Assembly (NCBI RefSeq): GCF_030408835.1
Contig: NZ_CP047357.1
Coordinates: 2,816,331 to 2,880,330, forward strand
Source: Corynebacterium freneyi
Lineage (GTDB): Bacteria; Actinomycetota; Actinomycetes; Mycobacteriales; Mycobacteriaceae
Length of the DNA stretch: 64,000 bases
Direction: 5' to 3'
The translations under genes were made by a program, and so were the position numbers. The notes under the pieces were generated by a model, which searched no databases, was not told the origin of the DNA, and was given only the letters and a program-made list of their open reading frames with translations. Below, piece after piece: positions 33,123 through 41,896 of this stretch. Each line of letters begins with the position of its first letter. The first letter of the stretch is position 1.

Positions 33123-34249
33123 CTGACTGGACCTTTTCCGCACTCGGCGATGTTTGCTCGGTAAATCGACGCATAAAAAAGTACGACGACCAGACCCCTG
33201 TTTCTTTTGTCGGCATGGCAGAATTAGACGAGGAAGCAGCTCTTGCGATCCCGCGGGAAGATGGCACATTTGCTGACTATAAAACGGGATATACCCTCTT
33301 TTCCGACGGCGATATCCTCGCGGCAAAGATCACTCCCTGCTGGCAAAATGCAAAAATAGGTATCGCCAACCTCAATCACCCGAACGGGGTGGGTTCGACT
33401 GAGTTTCATGTTCTAAAACCTAGTCCCGACCTTGATTCGAGATATCTTCTCCACTACCTCAGGCGCCCAGCGCTGATTTCCGAAGGAGAGGCGCGAATGA
33501 CAGGCAGTGGCGGGCAACGTAGAGTTCCCGCTAACTTCCTTGAAAAGTTGCCGATCCCCCTTCCGCCCCTCGACGAGCAGCGGCGGATTGCGGACATCCT
33601 TGACAGGATTGCAAAATGCCGCCAACATGTCCAAAATGCCATGGACGCAGCCACGCAATTCTCCGCCGCTTCTACACTACTGGCCAGCCAAACCATTCCT
33701 TTCGGCGAGATCGCCACGATACGATCGGGAACCAGAAATCCGACAATCCCAGAAAATCGCGATTACCCGCACGTCGCCCCCGACAATATAACGCCACAAA
33801 GTGGGAGAATCATCAATGTGAAATCAGTTACTGAGGATGGGGTGACGAGCGGCAAATATAAGTTCAACAACGGCGACGTTCTATACTCAAAGATACGCCC
33901 CTATCTCAACAAAGTTTCCATCGCACCATTTGATGGACTGTGCTCCGCAGATATGTATGCAATGGAGCCGAAAGAGGGGTATACCGCACAATTCGTCGCC
34001 GAAGTACTTCAGTCGGCCTCATTCTTAACGTACGCCGCAAAGAACTCAGGTAGAGCTTCAATTCCAAAGATCAACCGTAGAGCGCTTTTATCTTTCCAAA
34101 TTCCTACACCCACCCAAGAAGCGGTATCGACGATTTCAAGAACACGACTGATTCGAGACGAGCTGATCAATACATATGGGAAGAAGGCGGAGAAGTTCGA
34201 CGAGCTCTACAACTCCCTCGCCACCCGCGCCTTCGCCGGAGAGCTGTAG
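33119..34249 (+). CDS. hsdS: Type I restriction-modification specificity subunit
   Basis: A 376-residue protein with the usual two halves: target domain 1 (about 1-150), the conserved helix LPIPLPPLDEQRRIADILDRI, target domain 2 (about 195-335), and a closing helix region ending YNSLATRAFAGEL. It decides which bipartite DNA sequence is methylated and cut. The gene is clearly AT-richer than hsdM and hsdR, mainly in the target domains, as expected for horizontally exchanged specificity modules. The target sequence cannot be read from this. Confidence 0.93.
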   Translation: MTDWTFSALGDVCSVNRRIKKYDDQTPVSFVGMAELDEEAALAIPREDGTFADYKTGYTLFSDGDILAAKITPCWQNAKIGIANLNHPNGVGSTEFHVLKPSPDLDSRYLLHYLRRPALISEGEARMTGSGGQRRVPANFLEKLPIPLPPLDEQRRIADILDRIAKCRQHVQNAMDAATQFSAASTLLASQTIPFGEIATIRSGTRNPTIPENRDYPHVAPDNITPQSGRIINVKSVTEDGVTSGKYKFNNGDVLYSKIRPYLNKVSIAPFDGLCSADMYAMEPKEGYTAQFVAEVLQSASFLTYAAKNSGRASIPKINRRALLSFQIPTPTQEAVSTISRTRLIRDELINTYGKKAEKFDELYNSLATRAFAGEL

Positions 34250-34305
34250 GAGCAACAACACGTAGCCGTTCCGCGTGGCCGAGCGCTCCAGGAGCACCCG
34301 GCCAC

Positions 34306-34311
34306 TACAAT
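34306..34311 (+). promoter_or_regulatory. Candidate -10 of a separate hsdR promoter
   Basis: TACAAT, a near-perfect -10 word, lies in the 112-base gap between hsdS and hsdR, about 50 bases before the hsdR ATG. No convincing -35 is seen. Confidence 0.4.
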
Positions 34312-34361
34312 TGTTTTTCAACGGAATGTCTCGCCGCCCCGGAAAAACCAAGGAAGCAACC

Positions 34362-37300
34362 ATGAGCACGCCCACACCCCTGCCGAGCAACTTCGGGTTC
34401 CTCCACCAGGTGTGGCCGCAGCTCACCGACGACACCCGCCACGCCGAAGCCAACGCCCTAACCAACCCCCGTGGCTCCGGCTTCCACTCGCGCCGCGTCC
34501 TAGAAATGCTGGTCGCCCACATCACCGAAGTTCTCGACGCGACCGATCCCTACACCTCAACCCTCAATGACCGTCTGAACAATCCAACATTCAGGACGGC
34601 TGTACCACCAGCGATCCTGGATAAGATGCACGTCGTCCGCAAACGCTGCAACGACGCCGTCCACGATTCCGGACGCGCCTTCACACCGCGGACGGCCACC
34701 CGCGTACTCCAGCATCTCTTCGACATCGCGCTGTGGGCGGCCAACAACTACGCCCTCCCGCTGAGTAGCTTCACCGACGTTCCCCGGTTCGACACCGCTC
34801 TGCTCGAAGCTCATCCCCGTCGTCACGCACAAACGCAAGAGCAACTGCAGCGCCAAGCCGAAATGATGGAACGGCGCGAGGAAAAGCTCGACGCCCAAGA
34901 AGAAGAACTCGCCGCATCCCGCCTGCTCCTCAGCGAAGAGCAACGCAAAGCCCGCGAAGAACGGGAACGGCTCGCCCGCGAAGCCGCCCGTTTCCAACGC
35001 CGCCAAGCCGAGCAAGCCGAGCGCCAAGCTCAGACAGAAGCGGAGCACGCAGAGGCACTGGCCGAACTCGACAGGCTCAAAGCCGAACTCGACCGCAAGC
35101 TCCGCAGCCTCGACGATGCGCAGCGCGACGAGATCGTCGCAGGCCGCAGCCGAACGCCGGAGGTCGACACCTCCGCACGCTTCGAAATCGACGAAGCCAC
35201 CACCCGCACCGACCTCATCGACCCGATGCTCGCCTCGGCTGGGTTCTCCACCGAAGCCGGCAACCTCATCCGCGAACGCCGCATCACCGGCCTGCCCACC
35301 GACACGTTCCCATCCGGCACCGGCTACGCCGACTACGCATTGCTTGGCGACGACGGCCGCATTCTCGGCATCGTCGAAGCCAAGAGGACGGCAACCTCCC
35401 AAACCGCCGGGCACCAGCAGGCCCAGCTCTACGCCGACGGCATCGAAGCCGAAACCGGCCTGCGCCCCGTGATCATGTACACCAACGGCCACCAGATCTG
35501 GCTGTGGGACGACGCCTCATCGATCCCCGGCGGCGGCACCGGGTACCCGCCCCGCGAGATCGAGGGCTACCCGACACCCCGAGAACTGCGCCGCATGGTT
35601 CTGCGCCGCACCATGCGCCAGCCCCTGGCCGAACACACCGTAGACACCAGCATCGCCGGCGGCGATGGGCGCGACTACCAGGTCGACATGATCCGCGGCA
35701 TCACCGAACGCCTCACCGCAGGCCACCGCCGCGCCCTGCTGGTCATGGCCACCGGCACCGGCAAAACCCGCACCGCGATCGCCTTGGTCAAGCTGCTGCA
35801 GCAGGCCAACTGGGTCCGCCAGGTGCTTTTCCTGGCCGACCGCACCGACCTGGTGCGACAGGCCGCCGGCGAATTCGCCAAACTCCTGCCCGATACCCCG
35901 TCGGTGAACCTACTGGACAACCGAAACGGCGACGGCTCGATTCATTTGTGCACGTACCAGACGATGATCGACATGATCGACGCCGATTCACCGGGCGGCG
36001 CACGCTTCACCCCATTCGACTACGACCTGATCATCATCGACGAAGCCCACCGCTCCGTCTACAACCGCTACGGGCGCATCTTCGAGTACTTCGACTCCTT
36101 CCTCATCGGTCTTACCGCCACGCCGCGCGAGGAGGTCGACCACAACACCTACCGTCTGTTCGACCAGCTCGACGGGGAACCCACCGGCAGCTATTCACTC
36201 CAACAGGCGATCGACGATGGCAACCTCGTGCCCTTCCGCGTCTTCCAGGCGCAGTCGCGCATCCTCACCGGGGGAGTGCGTTACGACGAACTGTCACCCG
36301 AAGAACAAGCCGCCTGGGACGACGCGGAATGGGGCGTCGACGATGGCGACGCACCACCCGAGGAAATCACCGCCCCCGGCATCAACGTCCAGCTGTACAA
36401 CCGCGACACCATCGACAAGGTCTTGTCCACCGTCGTCACCCACGGCATCCGCGTCGCCGGCGCCGACCGCCTGGGCAAGACCATCATCTTCGCCCGCAAC
36501 CAGAAACACGCCGACCTCATCTACGAGCAGTGGGCCACCAACATGCCCACCTCCGGCGGTAACGACGCCGCCGTCATCACCCACCGCGCCAAAAACCCGT
36601 CCGCGCTCATCGACCGGTTCAAGGACCCCGACTCCGGGCTCAACGTCGCCATCTCCGTCGACATGCTCGACACGGGCATCGACGTGCCCGAAGTGGTTAA
36701 CCTGGTCTTCTTCAAGCCAGTATTCTCGCCCACCAAGTTCTGGCAGATGATCGGCCGCGGCACCCGCCTGCGCCCGAATCTCTTCGGCGAAGGCACCGGC
36801 GACGGGACGACGGATAAAAGAGAATTCTTCATCTTCGACTTTTTGGGCAACTTCGAACGCCTCGCCGCCGGCTCACCCACCGCGACCACCACCGGCTCCG
36901 GCCAAAAGTCCCTGACCCAACGGCTCTTCCTGCGTCGGATCCACCTGCTGGCCACCCTCCAAGACGACTCCCGACGCCACGAACTCCAATCAGAGCTGGA
37001 GGAATTGCTCCGCCGGATGATCGAGACGGTGCCGTCGTCAAGCATTCTCGTGCGCCCCGAAGACCGCCCCGTCATCGAACGCTTCCGCACCGCCGGCGCC
37101 TGGGCCCGCATCGACGCCACAACCATGGCCGCAGCACAAGACCACCTGGCCCACTTGCCGTTCGCAGCCTCCGGTGACCAGGAGGACGCCAAACGCTTCG
37201 ACTACCTCATCGCCGGAATGCAACTGCAACTCGCCGCGGAGGGCACCATCGCCGACGGCACCGCACTGGACGCCTCCGCCCTCGGCCCCGACTGGACCAG

Positions 37301-38072
37301 CGGTCGCGAAAGAATCGTCGCGATCGCCACCAACCTTTCCCAGAAAACCAATGTCGAAGCCATCGCACGCCACGGCGATCTCCTGGAGGAACTGCAAACC
37401 ACCACCTGGTGGGACCATGCCACCATCGACGAGTTGGAAACCGTGCGGAGAAGCTTGCGCGACCTCGTCCAATACGTCGACCGCGGCAAACGCAACGCCG
37501 TCGTCACCGACTTCCAGGACGAAATGGGCGAGCTGGTCGAGATCCCCAATGAAACCGGCAACCCAATCGGCCCGATCCTGCCCATCGAAGAGTCCGTCAT
37601 CGAACGCAAGGTCCGCCAAGCACTGGAAGCGCACTTCGACTCGATCGCCATGAAGAAGCTGAGGTCGGCGAAGCCACTGACGGCCACCGACGTCGCCGCG
37701 CTCGAGCAGATCCTCGCCTCCATCGAAGTCGAAGGCGTCGACCAACTCCGCAAGCGCATGGGCGACAAACCCTTCCCCCGGTTCCTGCGGGAAATCGTCG
37801 GCCTCGACGAAGGAGCGATGCGCGAACGGTTCGCCGACCTGCTGGCGTCATCCGTGCTGTCGACGACGCAGGCCGGGTTCATGCGGCTGATGATCCGGGG
37901 CCTGTCCGAAAACGGGTCGCTTAGCATGGCCGAACTGTTCGAAGCGCCCTACAACGACCACGGATCGCCCGTCGACGTCTTCGACGGCAACATCGCCACC
38001 GTCACCGACATCCGCGACCGTTTGAGGGACATCGACGCCACTGCGGAGGTGATCGAACCCGATCACGGCTGA
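34362..38072 (+). CDS. hsdR: Type I restriction endonuclease subunit with long coiled coil
   Basis: A 1236-residue protein. An N-terminal DUF4145-like domain (about 1-150) is followed by a coiled coil of about 110 residues (roughly 160-270, rich in Glu, Arg, Ala and Gln). The nuclease domain has ADYALLGDDGRILGIVEAKR (PD-ExK, near 338) and QAQLYADGI. The SF2 motor has MATGTGKTRTAIAL (near 464) and IIIDEAHRS (near 559), helicase motif VI region MIGRGTRLRP, and an EcoEI-type C-terminal domain. It moves DNA and cuts unmethylated DNA. AAGGAA precedes the ATG of MSTPTPL. Confidence 0.94.
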   Translation: MSTPTPLPSNFGFLHQVWPQLTDDTRHAEANALTNPRGSGFHSRRVLEMLVAHITEVLDATDPYTSTLNDRLNNPTFRTAVPPAILDKMHVVRKRCNDAVHDSGRAFTPRTATRVLQHLFDIALWAANNYALPLSSFTDVPRFDTALLEAHPRRHAQTQEQLQRQAEMMERREEKLDAQEEELAASRLLLSEEQRKAREERERLAREAARFQRRQAEQAERQAQTEAEHAEALAELDRLKAELDRKLRSLDDAQRDEIVAGRSRTPEVDTSARFEIDEATTRTDLIDPMLASAGFSTEAGNLIRERRITGLPTDTFPSGTGYADYALLGDDGRILGIVEAKRTATSQTAGHQQAQLYADGIEAETGLRPVIMYTNGHQIWLWDDASSIPGGGTGYPPREIEGYPTPRELRRMVLRRTMRQPLAEHTVDTSIAGGDGRDYQVDMIRGITERLTAGHRRALLVMATGTGKTRTAIALVKLLQQANWVRQVLFLADRTDLVRQAAGEFAKLLPDTPSVNLLDNRNGDGSIHLCTYQTMIDMIDADSPGGARFTPFDYDLIIIDEAHRSVYNRYGRIFEYFDSFLIGLTATPREEVDHNTYRLFDQLDGEPTGSYSLQQAIDDGNLVPFRVFQAQSRILTGGVRYDELSPEEQAAWDDAEWGVDDGDAPPEEITAPGINVQLYNRDTIDKVLSTVVTHGIRVAGADRLGKTIIFARNQKHADLIYEQWATNMPTSGGNDAAVITHRAKNPSALIDRFKDPDSGLNVAISVDMLDTGIDVPEVVNLVFFKPVFSPTKFWQMIGRGTRLRPNLFGEGTGDGTTDKREFFIFDFLGNFERLAAGSPTATTTGSGQKSLTQRLFLRRIHLLATLQDDSRRHELQSELEELLRRMIETVPSSSILVRPEDRPVIERFRTAGAWARIDATTMAAAQDHLAHLPFAASGDQEDAKRFDYLIAGMQLQLAAEGTIADGTALDASALGPDWTSGRERIVAIATNLSQKTNVEAIARHGDLLEELQTTTWWDHATIDELETVRRSLRDLVQYVDRGKRNAVVTDFQDEMGELVEIPNETGNPIGPILPIEESVIERKVRQALEAHFDSIAMKKLRSAKPLTATDVAALEQILASIEVEGVDQLRKRMGDKPFPRFLREIVGLDEGAMRERFADLLASSVLSTTQAGFMRLMIRGLSENGSLSMAELFEAPYNDHGSPVDVFDGNIATVTDIRDRLRDIDATAEVIEPDHG

Positions 38073-38126
38073 CCGCCCGCGACCGCTGTTTTCGCCGCCG
38101 CGCCCCATGCCCCTAAACTGGTGCGC

Positions 38127-38786
38127 ATGATCGTGATTCCGGTGATTCTGCTGGTCGTGGCGCTCGTCGTCGCCGTCGTGGCGGGCCTGGCGTGGTCCGC
38201 GAAGCTGCCGGGCAACGGGTACGTGGGCATCCGCGCCCCCGAGGCCCGCAAGTCCCGCAAGAACTGGGACATCACGCACCGCGTCGCCGGGCCGCCGTGG
38301 GCCGTGTCGGCGCTGGCGTTCGCCGGGGCGGCGGCGCTGGCGTTCGTGGCCATCCAGCCGAATGCGTCGGGTTGGATGTGGCTGTGGGTCGTCGTGACGG
38401 GTCTGCTGGGGCTGGCGATGCTGGGCGTCGGCGGCGCCATCGGTTCCCACACGATCGCGCTTTACGACGCCAAGAAGTCCGCCGAATCCGGGTCCGACGG
38501 ATGTTGCTCGTCCGGCGGCTCCTCCGACGCGGGCTGCGGCTGCGGTTCCGACGACGCGACGGCCTGCGACACCAACACCGCCGCCGCAGCGCCCCGTGAT
38601 CCCTCCGCCGACTGCGGCGTGACCGGCGGCTGCGGCTCCTGCGGCCTCAACGGCATGTGCGAGGACGGCAACGCCACCTTCGGCTCCGCCAACGACCGCA
38701 CCGCCGGCGACACCGCCGCCAATCGCTCCGCCGCCGTCGATCGCGACGCTCTGCGCCGCGCCGCCCGCGCGAACGACGGCGAATAG
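38127..38786 (+). CDS. SdpI-like membrane protein with cysteine-rich tail
   Basis: A 219-residue protein. Helices at about 1-25, 65-82 and 88-110 and the motif GNGYVGIRAPEARKSRKNWDITHRVAGPPW resemble the SdpI/YhfL family, some of whose members give immunity to toxic peptides. The tail (about 120-219) is cytosolic or outside, with two cysteine clusters: GCCSSGG...CGCG and CGVTGGCGSCGLNGMC. TAAACT lies seven bases before the ATG. Function here is unknown; the tail suggests metal or thiol chemistry. Confidence 0.7.
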   Translation: MIVIPVILLVVALVVAVVAGLAWSAKLPGNGYVGIRAPEARKSRKNWDITHRVAGPPWAVSALAFAGAAALAFVAIQPNASGWMWLWVVVTGLLGLAMLGVGGAIGSHTIALYDAKKSAESGSDGCCSSGGSSDAGCGCGSDDATACDTNTAAAAPRDPSADCGVTGGCGSCGLNGMCEDGNATFGSANDRTAGDTAANRSAAVDRDALRRAARANDGE

Positions 38787-38821
38787 GGGAGAGGCCGGGC
38801 CGTCGCAAAGCAAAATGGACA

Positions 38822-38885
38822 AACCCACCTCGAATGACTTAACCCACCCGTTGCAGCGGGTGGGTTTGCTCATTCGGGGTGGGTT
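38822..38885. terminator. Nested double hairpin
   Basis: Inner stem AACCCACCCG/CGGGTGGGTT with a 6-base loop, inside an outer 16-bp stem (AACCCACCTCGAATGA with its complement, one mismatch). It lies between the SdpI-like gene and the transporter gene. The outer stem is longer than an ordinary terminator. Confidence 0.65.
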
Positions 38886-38960
38886 AACGCATCGATGCGC
38901 CCGGCCCCGAAACGCCGGAACCCTCCCGCCCACCCAGAACAGGGGATAACCTTGTTCCCC

Positions 38961-39956
38961 ATGTGGAACCGTCTGCGCTCGTGGCGCCCCGATCCCCTGA
39001 TCGTGATGATCATCCTCGCCGTGATCATCGCCATCTTCCTGCCCGCACGCGGCGCGTTCGCCGAAGGCTTCGGCATCGCGACGAAAATCGCCATCGGCCT
39101 GCTGTTCTTCCTCTACGGCTCCCGCCTGAGCCCCCGCGAAGCACTCGACGGCCTGAAACACTGGCGCCTGCACCTGACCATCCTGCTGCTGACGTTCGTG
39201 CTGTTCCCCATCATCGGGCTGGCGCTCAAACCCCTGGACTGGGTCCTCGCACCCGGCCTCTACCTGGGCATTCTGTACATGACGCTCGTGCCGTCGACGG
39301 TGCAGTCGTCGGTGAACTTCACGTCCATCGCCCACGGCAACATCGCCGGGTCCATCGTCAGCGCGTCGGCTTCGAACCTGCTGGGCATCGTGATCACCCC
39401 GGTGCTGGTGATGCTGCTGATGTCCACCGGCGACGGCGTCAAGGTCGACGGGTCGGTGTTCCTGGACATTTCGCTGCAGCTGCTGCTGCCGTTCGCGCTC
39501 GGCCAGGTGCTGCGGAAGTGGACGCTGAAGTTCGCGGCGGCGAAGGCGACGAAGAACGTCGACCGCATCTCCATCGCGATGGTCGTCTACGTCGCGTTTT
39601 CCGAGGGCATGGTCGACGGCATCTGGTCGCGGGTGCCGGTGACGGACATCATCATCCTGTGCGTCCTGTCGGTCGTGCTGGTCGAGTTCATGCTGCGCTT
39701 GTCCGGGTTCATCGCCCGCCGCGCCGGCTTCGATCGCCGCGATCGCATCGCCATCCAGTTCTGCGGTTCGAAGAAGTCGTTGGCCACTGGCCTGCCGATG
39801 GCGGCCGTGATCTTCGGGTCGGGTGGTGCGGGCGTGATCATCCTGCCGCTGATGATCTTCCACCAGATCCAGCTGATGATGTGCGCCGTCTACGCCGCCA
39901 AGTGGGGCAAGGAGTACGAGGAACGGGAACGCGCCGCCGCGGAGGCCCCGGCCTGA
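38961..39956 (+). CDS. Bile acid:sodium symporter-like transporter (SBF-like)
   Basis: A 331-residue protein with about ten helices. Family features are LLFFLYGSRLSPREALDGLKHWRLH in the first half, YMTLVPSTVQSSVNFTSIAHGN, and CGSKKSLATGLPMA in the second half. The SBF-like subgroup (PF13593 type, YfeH-like) exports or imports organic anions; the substrate is unknown. TAACCT lies eight bases before the ATG of MWNRLRSW; the frame is open for 22 codons upstream without support. Confidence 0.8.
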   Translation: MWNRLRSWRPDPLIVMIILAVIIAIFLPARGAFAEGFGIATKIAIGLLFFLYGSRLSPREALDGLKHWRLHLTILLLTFVLFPIIGLALKPLDWVLAPGLYLGILYMTLVPSTVQSSVNFTSIAHGNIAGSIVSASASNLLGIVITPVLVMLLMSTGDGVKVDGSVFLDISLQLLLPFALGQVLRKWTLKFAAAKATKNVDRISIAMVVYVAFSEGMVDGIWSRVPVTDIIILCVLSVVLVEFMLRLSGFIARRAGFDRRDRIAIQFCGSKKSLATGLPMAAVIFGSGGAGVIILPLMIFHQIQLMMCAVYAAKWGKEYEERERAAAEAPA

Positions 39957-40018
39957 CGCGTGGACGGGGGCGCGGGTGGGCGCATCGGCTGCGGGCCGGT
40001 GCGCCTTCTTCATTTTCT

Positions 40019-40029
40019 GCTTGACGACG
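40019..40029 (+). repeat. Dispersed word GCTTGACGACG, intergenic copy
   Basis: Exact copy preceded by T, between the transporter gene and the hypothetical gene. Confidence 0.85.
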
Positions 40030-40147
40030 GCGATTCCGCCGCGGTGGGCCCGAGCCCGGGAGGGTGGCTCGGCCTGAGAGATGGCGTCGCGTCACGTAGC
40101 GTTGTCGAAAATGACCGTGTCCGTCGACGAGAAAAGGGGAGTGCCAC

Positions 40148-41260
40148 ATGACCGATACGCCGGGAACCGCCGGGAGCACCGGAGATGCCGGGGCCGGGGC
40201 CGGGGCGGGGCGTGATGCCGCCGCCGTGCGCGACGGGGCGATCGCGGCGTTTTGGGATTGGTGGGTGGCCGAGGGGGCCGATCGCCTCGACGCGGCGTTC
40301 ACCGGTGGCGCGGATTTCGGCGGCGGTGGTTTCGGTGAGGCCGGGCCGGTGGACATTCAGGCGGAGGTCGGGCCGCGGATCGCCGCGATCGACGAGCGTC
40401 TGGTGTGGGGTTTCGGCGCGGGTGAGCCGTTTTCGCGGCATTTGCTGACGGTCACCGCGGCCGGCGATCCGCAGGTGCGGCACATCGCGCGACGTTGGTT
40501 GGATGCGGCGCCCGACGACGGTCCGGTGTGGTCCTTCACCGATCTGCGCACCGCGGAGCCGGTGTCGACGGTGACGTGGGCGGGCCATGAGATCGATCCG
40601 GCCGAGGCGCGCGTGGCCGTCGAGGCCGGCCGGGGCGTGGTGGACGTGCGCCTGTTCCACCCGGTGTTCGCGAACTTGGCCGCGGCGGGCGAGGAGGGGG
40701 AGCGCGACGTCGCCCACGTCGGGTTCATGTTGTTGCAGTTGGCGTTGGGCGAGGAGGATTTCGGGCTGTGGCTGCGGTCGTTCGCCTTCGCCGCGGAGGA
40801 GCCCGAGGGGGCGATGCCGTTGGCGGATCTGCCGGGGTTCATCGACCAGTTGGCCGGCGCGTGCCCGCGGTGGTTGACGCTGCAGGGCCTGGCGGACGGC
40901 AAGCCGGTGATGGTGGGCACGCGGGCACCGTTGTCGCCGCTGATCGGGCCGTTGTTCACGCGGCATGTGGTGGTGCAGTTGCTGTTCGCCGACGTGCTCG
41001 ACGACGGCCAGGCGGGGGAGTCTTCGGCGAAGGCGTTGAAGGATTTCGGCGACGATGCGATGGCCACGCTTGCCGACGACGGCATGGTCGTGGCGGCGGA
41101 GACGGCCGACGGCATGCGTTTGCTGCACTTTTACGTCGACCCGGAGACCGATGCCACGGAGCGTCTGGCGAATTTGGTGGACACGTGGACGGAGGGTGAC
41201 CGCGAGATCGTGGCGGCCGAGGATCCGGCCTGGGAGCGGGTCGGCCACCTCCGGGCCTGA
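40148..41260 (+). CDS. Hypothetical protein, actinobacterial
   Basis: A 370-residue soluble protein without signal peptide or helices. The head is low in complexity (GTAGSTGDAGAGAGAG). The rest looks globular: FWDWWVAEGADRLDAAF near 35, then LVWGFGAGEPFSRHLLTVTAAGDPQVR, and a C-terminal half with DVLDDGQAGESSAKALKDFGDD. I do not recognise a family with any certainty. Codon use fits the host. GAAAAGGGGAG lies shortly before the ATG. Confidence 0.6.
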   Translation: MTDTPGTAGSTGDAGAGAGAGRDAAAVRDGAIAAFWDWWVAEGADRLDAAFTGGADFGGGGFGEAGPVDIQAEVGPRIAAIDERLVWGFGAGEPFSRHLLTVTAAGDPQVRHIARRWLDAAPDDGPVWSFTDLRTAEPVSTVTWAGHEIDPAEARVAVEAGRGVVDVRLFHPVFANLAAAGEEGERDVAHVGFMLLQLALGEEDFGLWLRSFAFAAEEPEGAMPLADLPGFIDQLAGACPRWLTLQGLADGKPVMVGTRAPLSPLIGPLFTRHVVVQLLFADVLDDGQAGESSAKALKDFGDDAMATLADDGMVVAAETADGMRLLHFYVDPETDATERLANLVDTWTEGDREIVAAEDPAWERVGHLRA

Positions 41261-41266
41261 GCCCCG

Positions 41267-41356
41267 GCCACCCACGGGCATCGACCACCGACGATCGCTG
41301 GGCACCCGCGGGCACGGGCCACAAGCGATCGCTGGCCATCCGCGGGCACGGGCCAC
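41267..41356. repeat. 34-bp tandem repeat, about 2.7 copies
   Basis: Units starting at 41267, 41300 and 41334 share GGCCACCCGCGGGCACGGCC-like sequence and GCGATCGCT. They begin just after the stop of the hypothetical gene. Confidence 0.6.
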
Positions 41357-41407
41357 CGGGTGCGTCAGCAAGGGGCCCAACGACCTGGGCTTATGTCATA
41401 ACGTGTT

Positions 41408-41507
41408 TTGATGCGCATTCAGTCGGCTGATTTGTTGCAAAAAAGCCGCGAAAACTCCGGATTTGAGCCCTGAATTGCAACAAATCCGCCGACTAATTGC
41501 ACATCAA
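41408..41507. repeat. Long imperfect inverted repeat (32-bp arms)
   Basis: TTGATGCGCATTCAGTCGGC... (41408-41439) pairs with 41476-41507 at 28 of 32 positions, around a 36-base spacer; the inner 11 bases are perfect. The element is AT-richer than its surroundings. It lies between the hypothetical gene and converging azlD, so a two-way terminator or a remnant of a small mobile element are both possible. I find no gene in 41261-41545. Confidence 0.75.
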
Positions 41508-41545
41508 GTTCCATCGCCCGGCGCGAGCTCAGAGGTGGGGCCGAC

Positions 41546-41896
41546 TCAAGCGACGACGTTGACCAACACCACGTACAACGCGGTACCGACCAGAATGCTC
41601 AGCGCGGCGTTGCGCCTCCACACGTGCAACGCCACCGTCACCAGCAGAGCCAGGGGAGCGGCCCACCACCCGCCCGGGTCGCCCGCATCACCGCCGCCGA
41701 TCATGCCCATCCGGTCGACCAGCGTATACGCCACCAACGCCACCATGACGCCGACGGGCATGGTCACGCCGAGAAACCTCACCAACTCCGACCCGCGGAG
41801 CACCCGGATGAAGGCGAACGGCGCCCATCGCAACGCGACCGTCACCGCGCCCATCACCACCAGGGACGCCACAACGTAACCGGGCTCGGGCATCAT
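41546..41896 (-). CDS. azlD: AzlD-family small subunit of a branched-chain amino acid exporter
   Basis: A 116-residue protein with four helices and the family motif TVALRWAPFAFIRVLRGSELVRFLGVTMPVGVMVALVAY. AzlD forms the exporter together with AzlC (BrnFE type). Its ATG overlaps the azlC stop (ATGA). Confidence 0.88.
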   Translation of the reverse strand: MMPEPGYVVASLVVMGAVTVALRWAPFAFIRVLRGSELVRFLGVTMPVGVMVALVAYTLVDRMGMIGGGDAGDPGGWWAAPLALLVTVALHVWRRNAALSILVGTALYVVLVNVVA

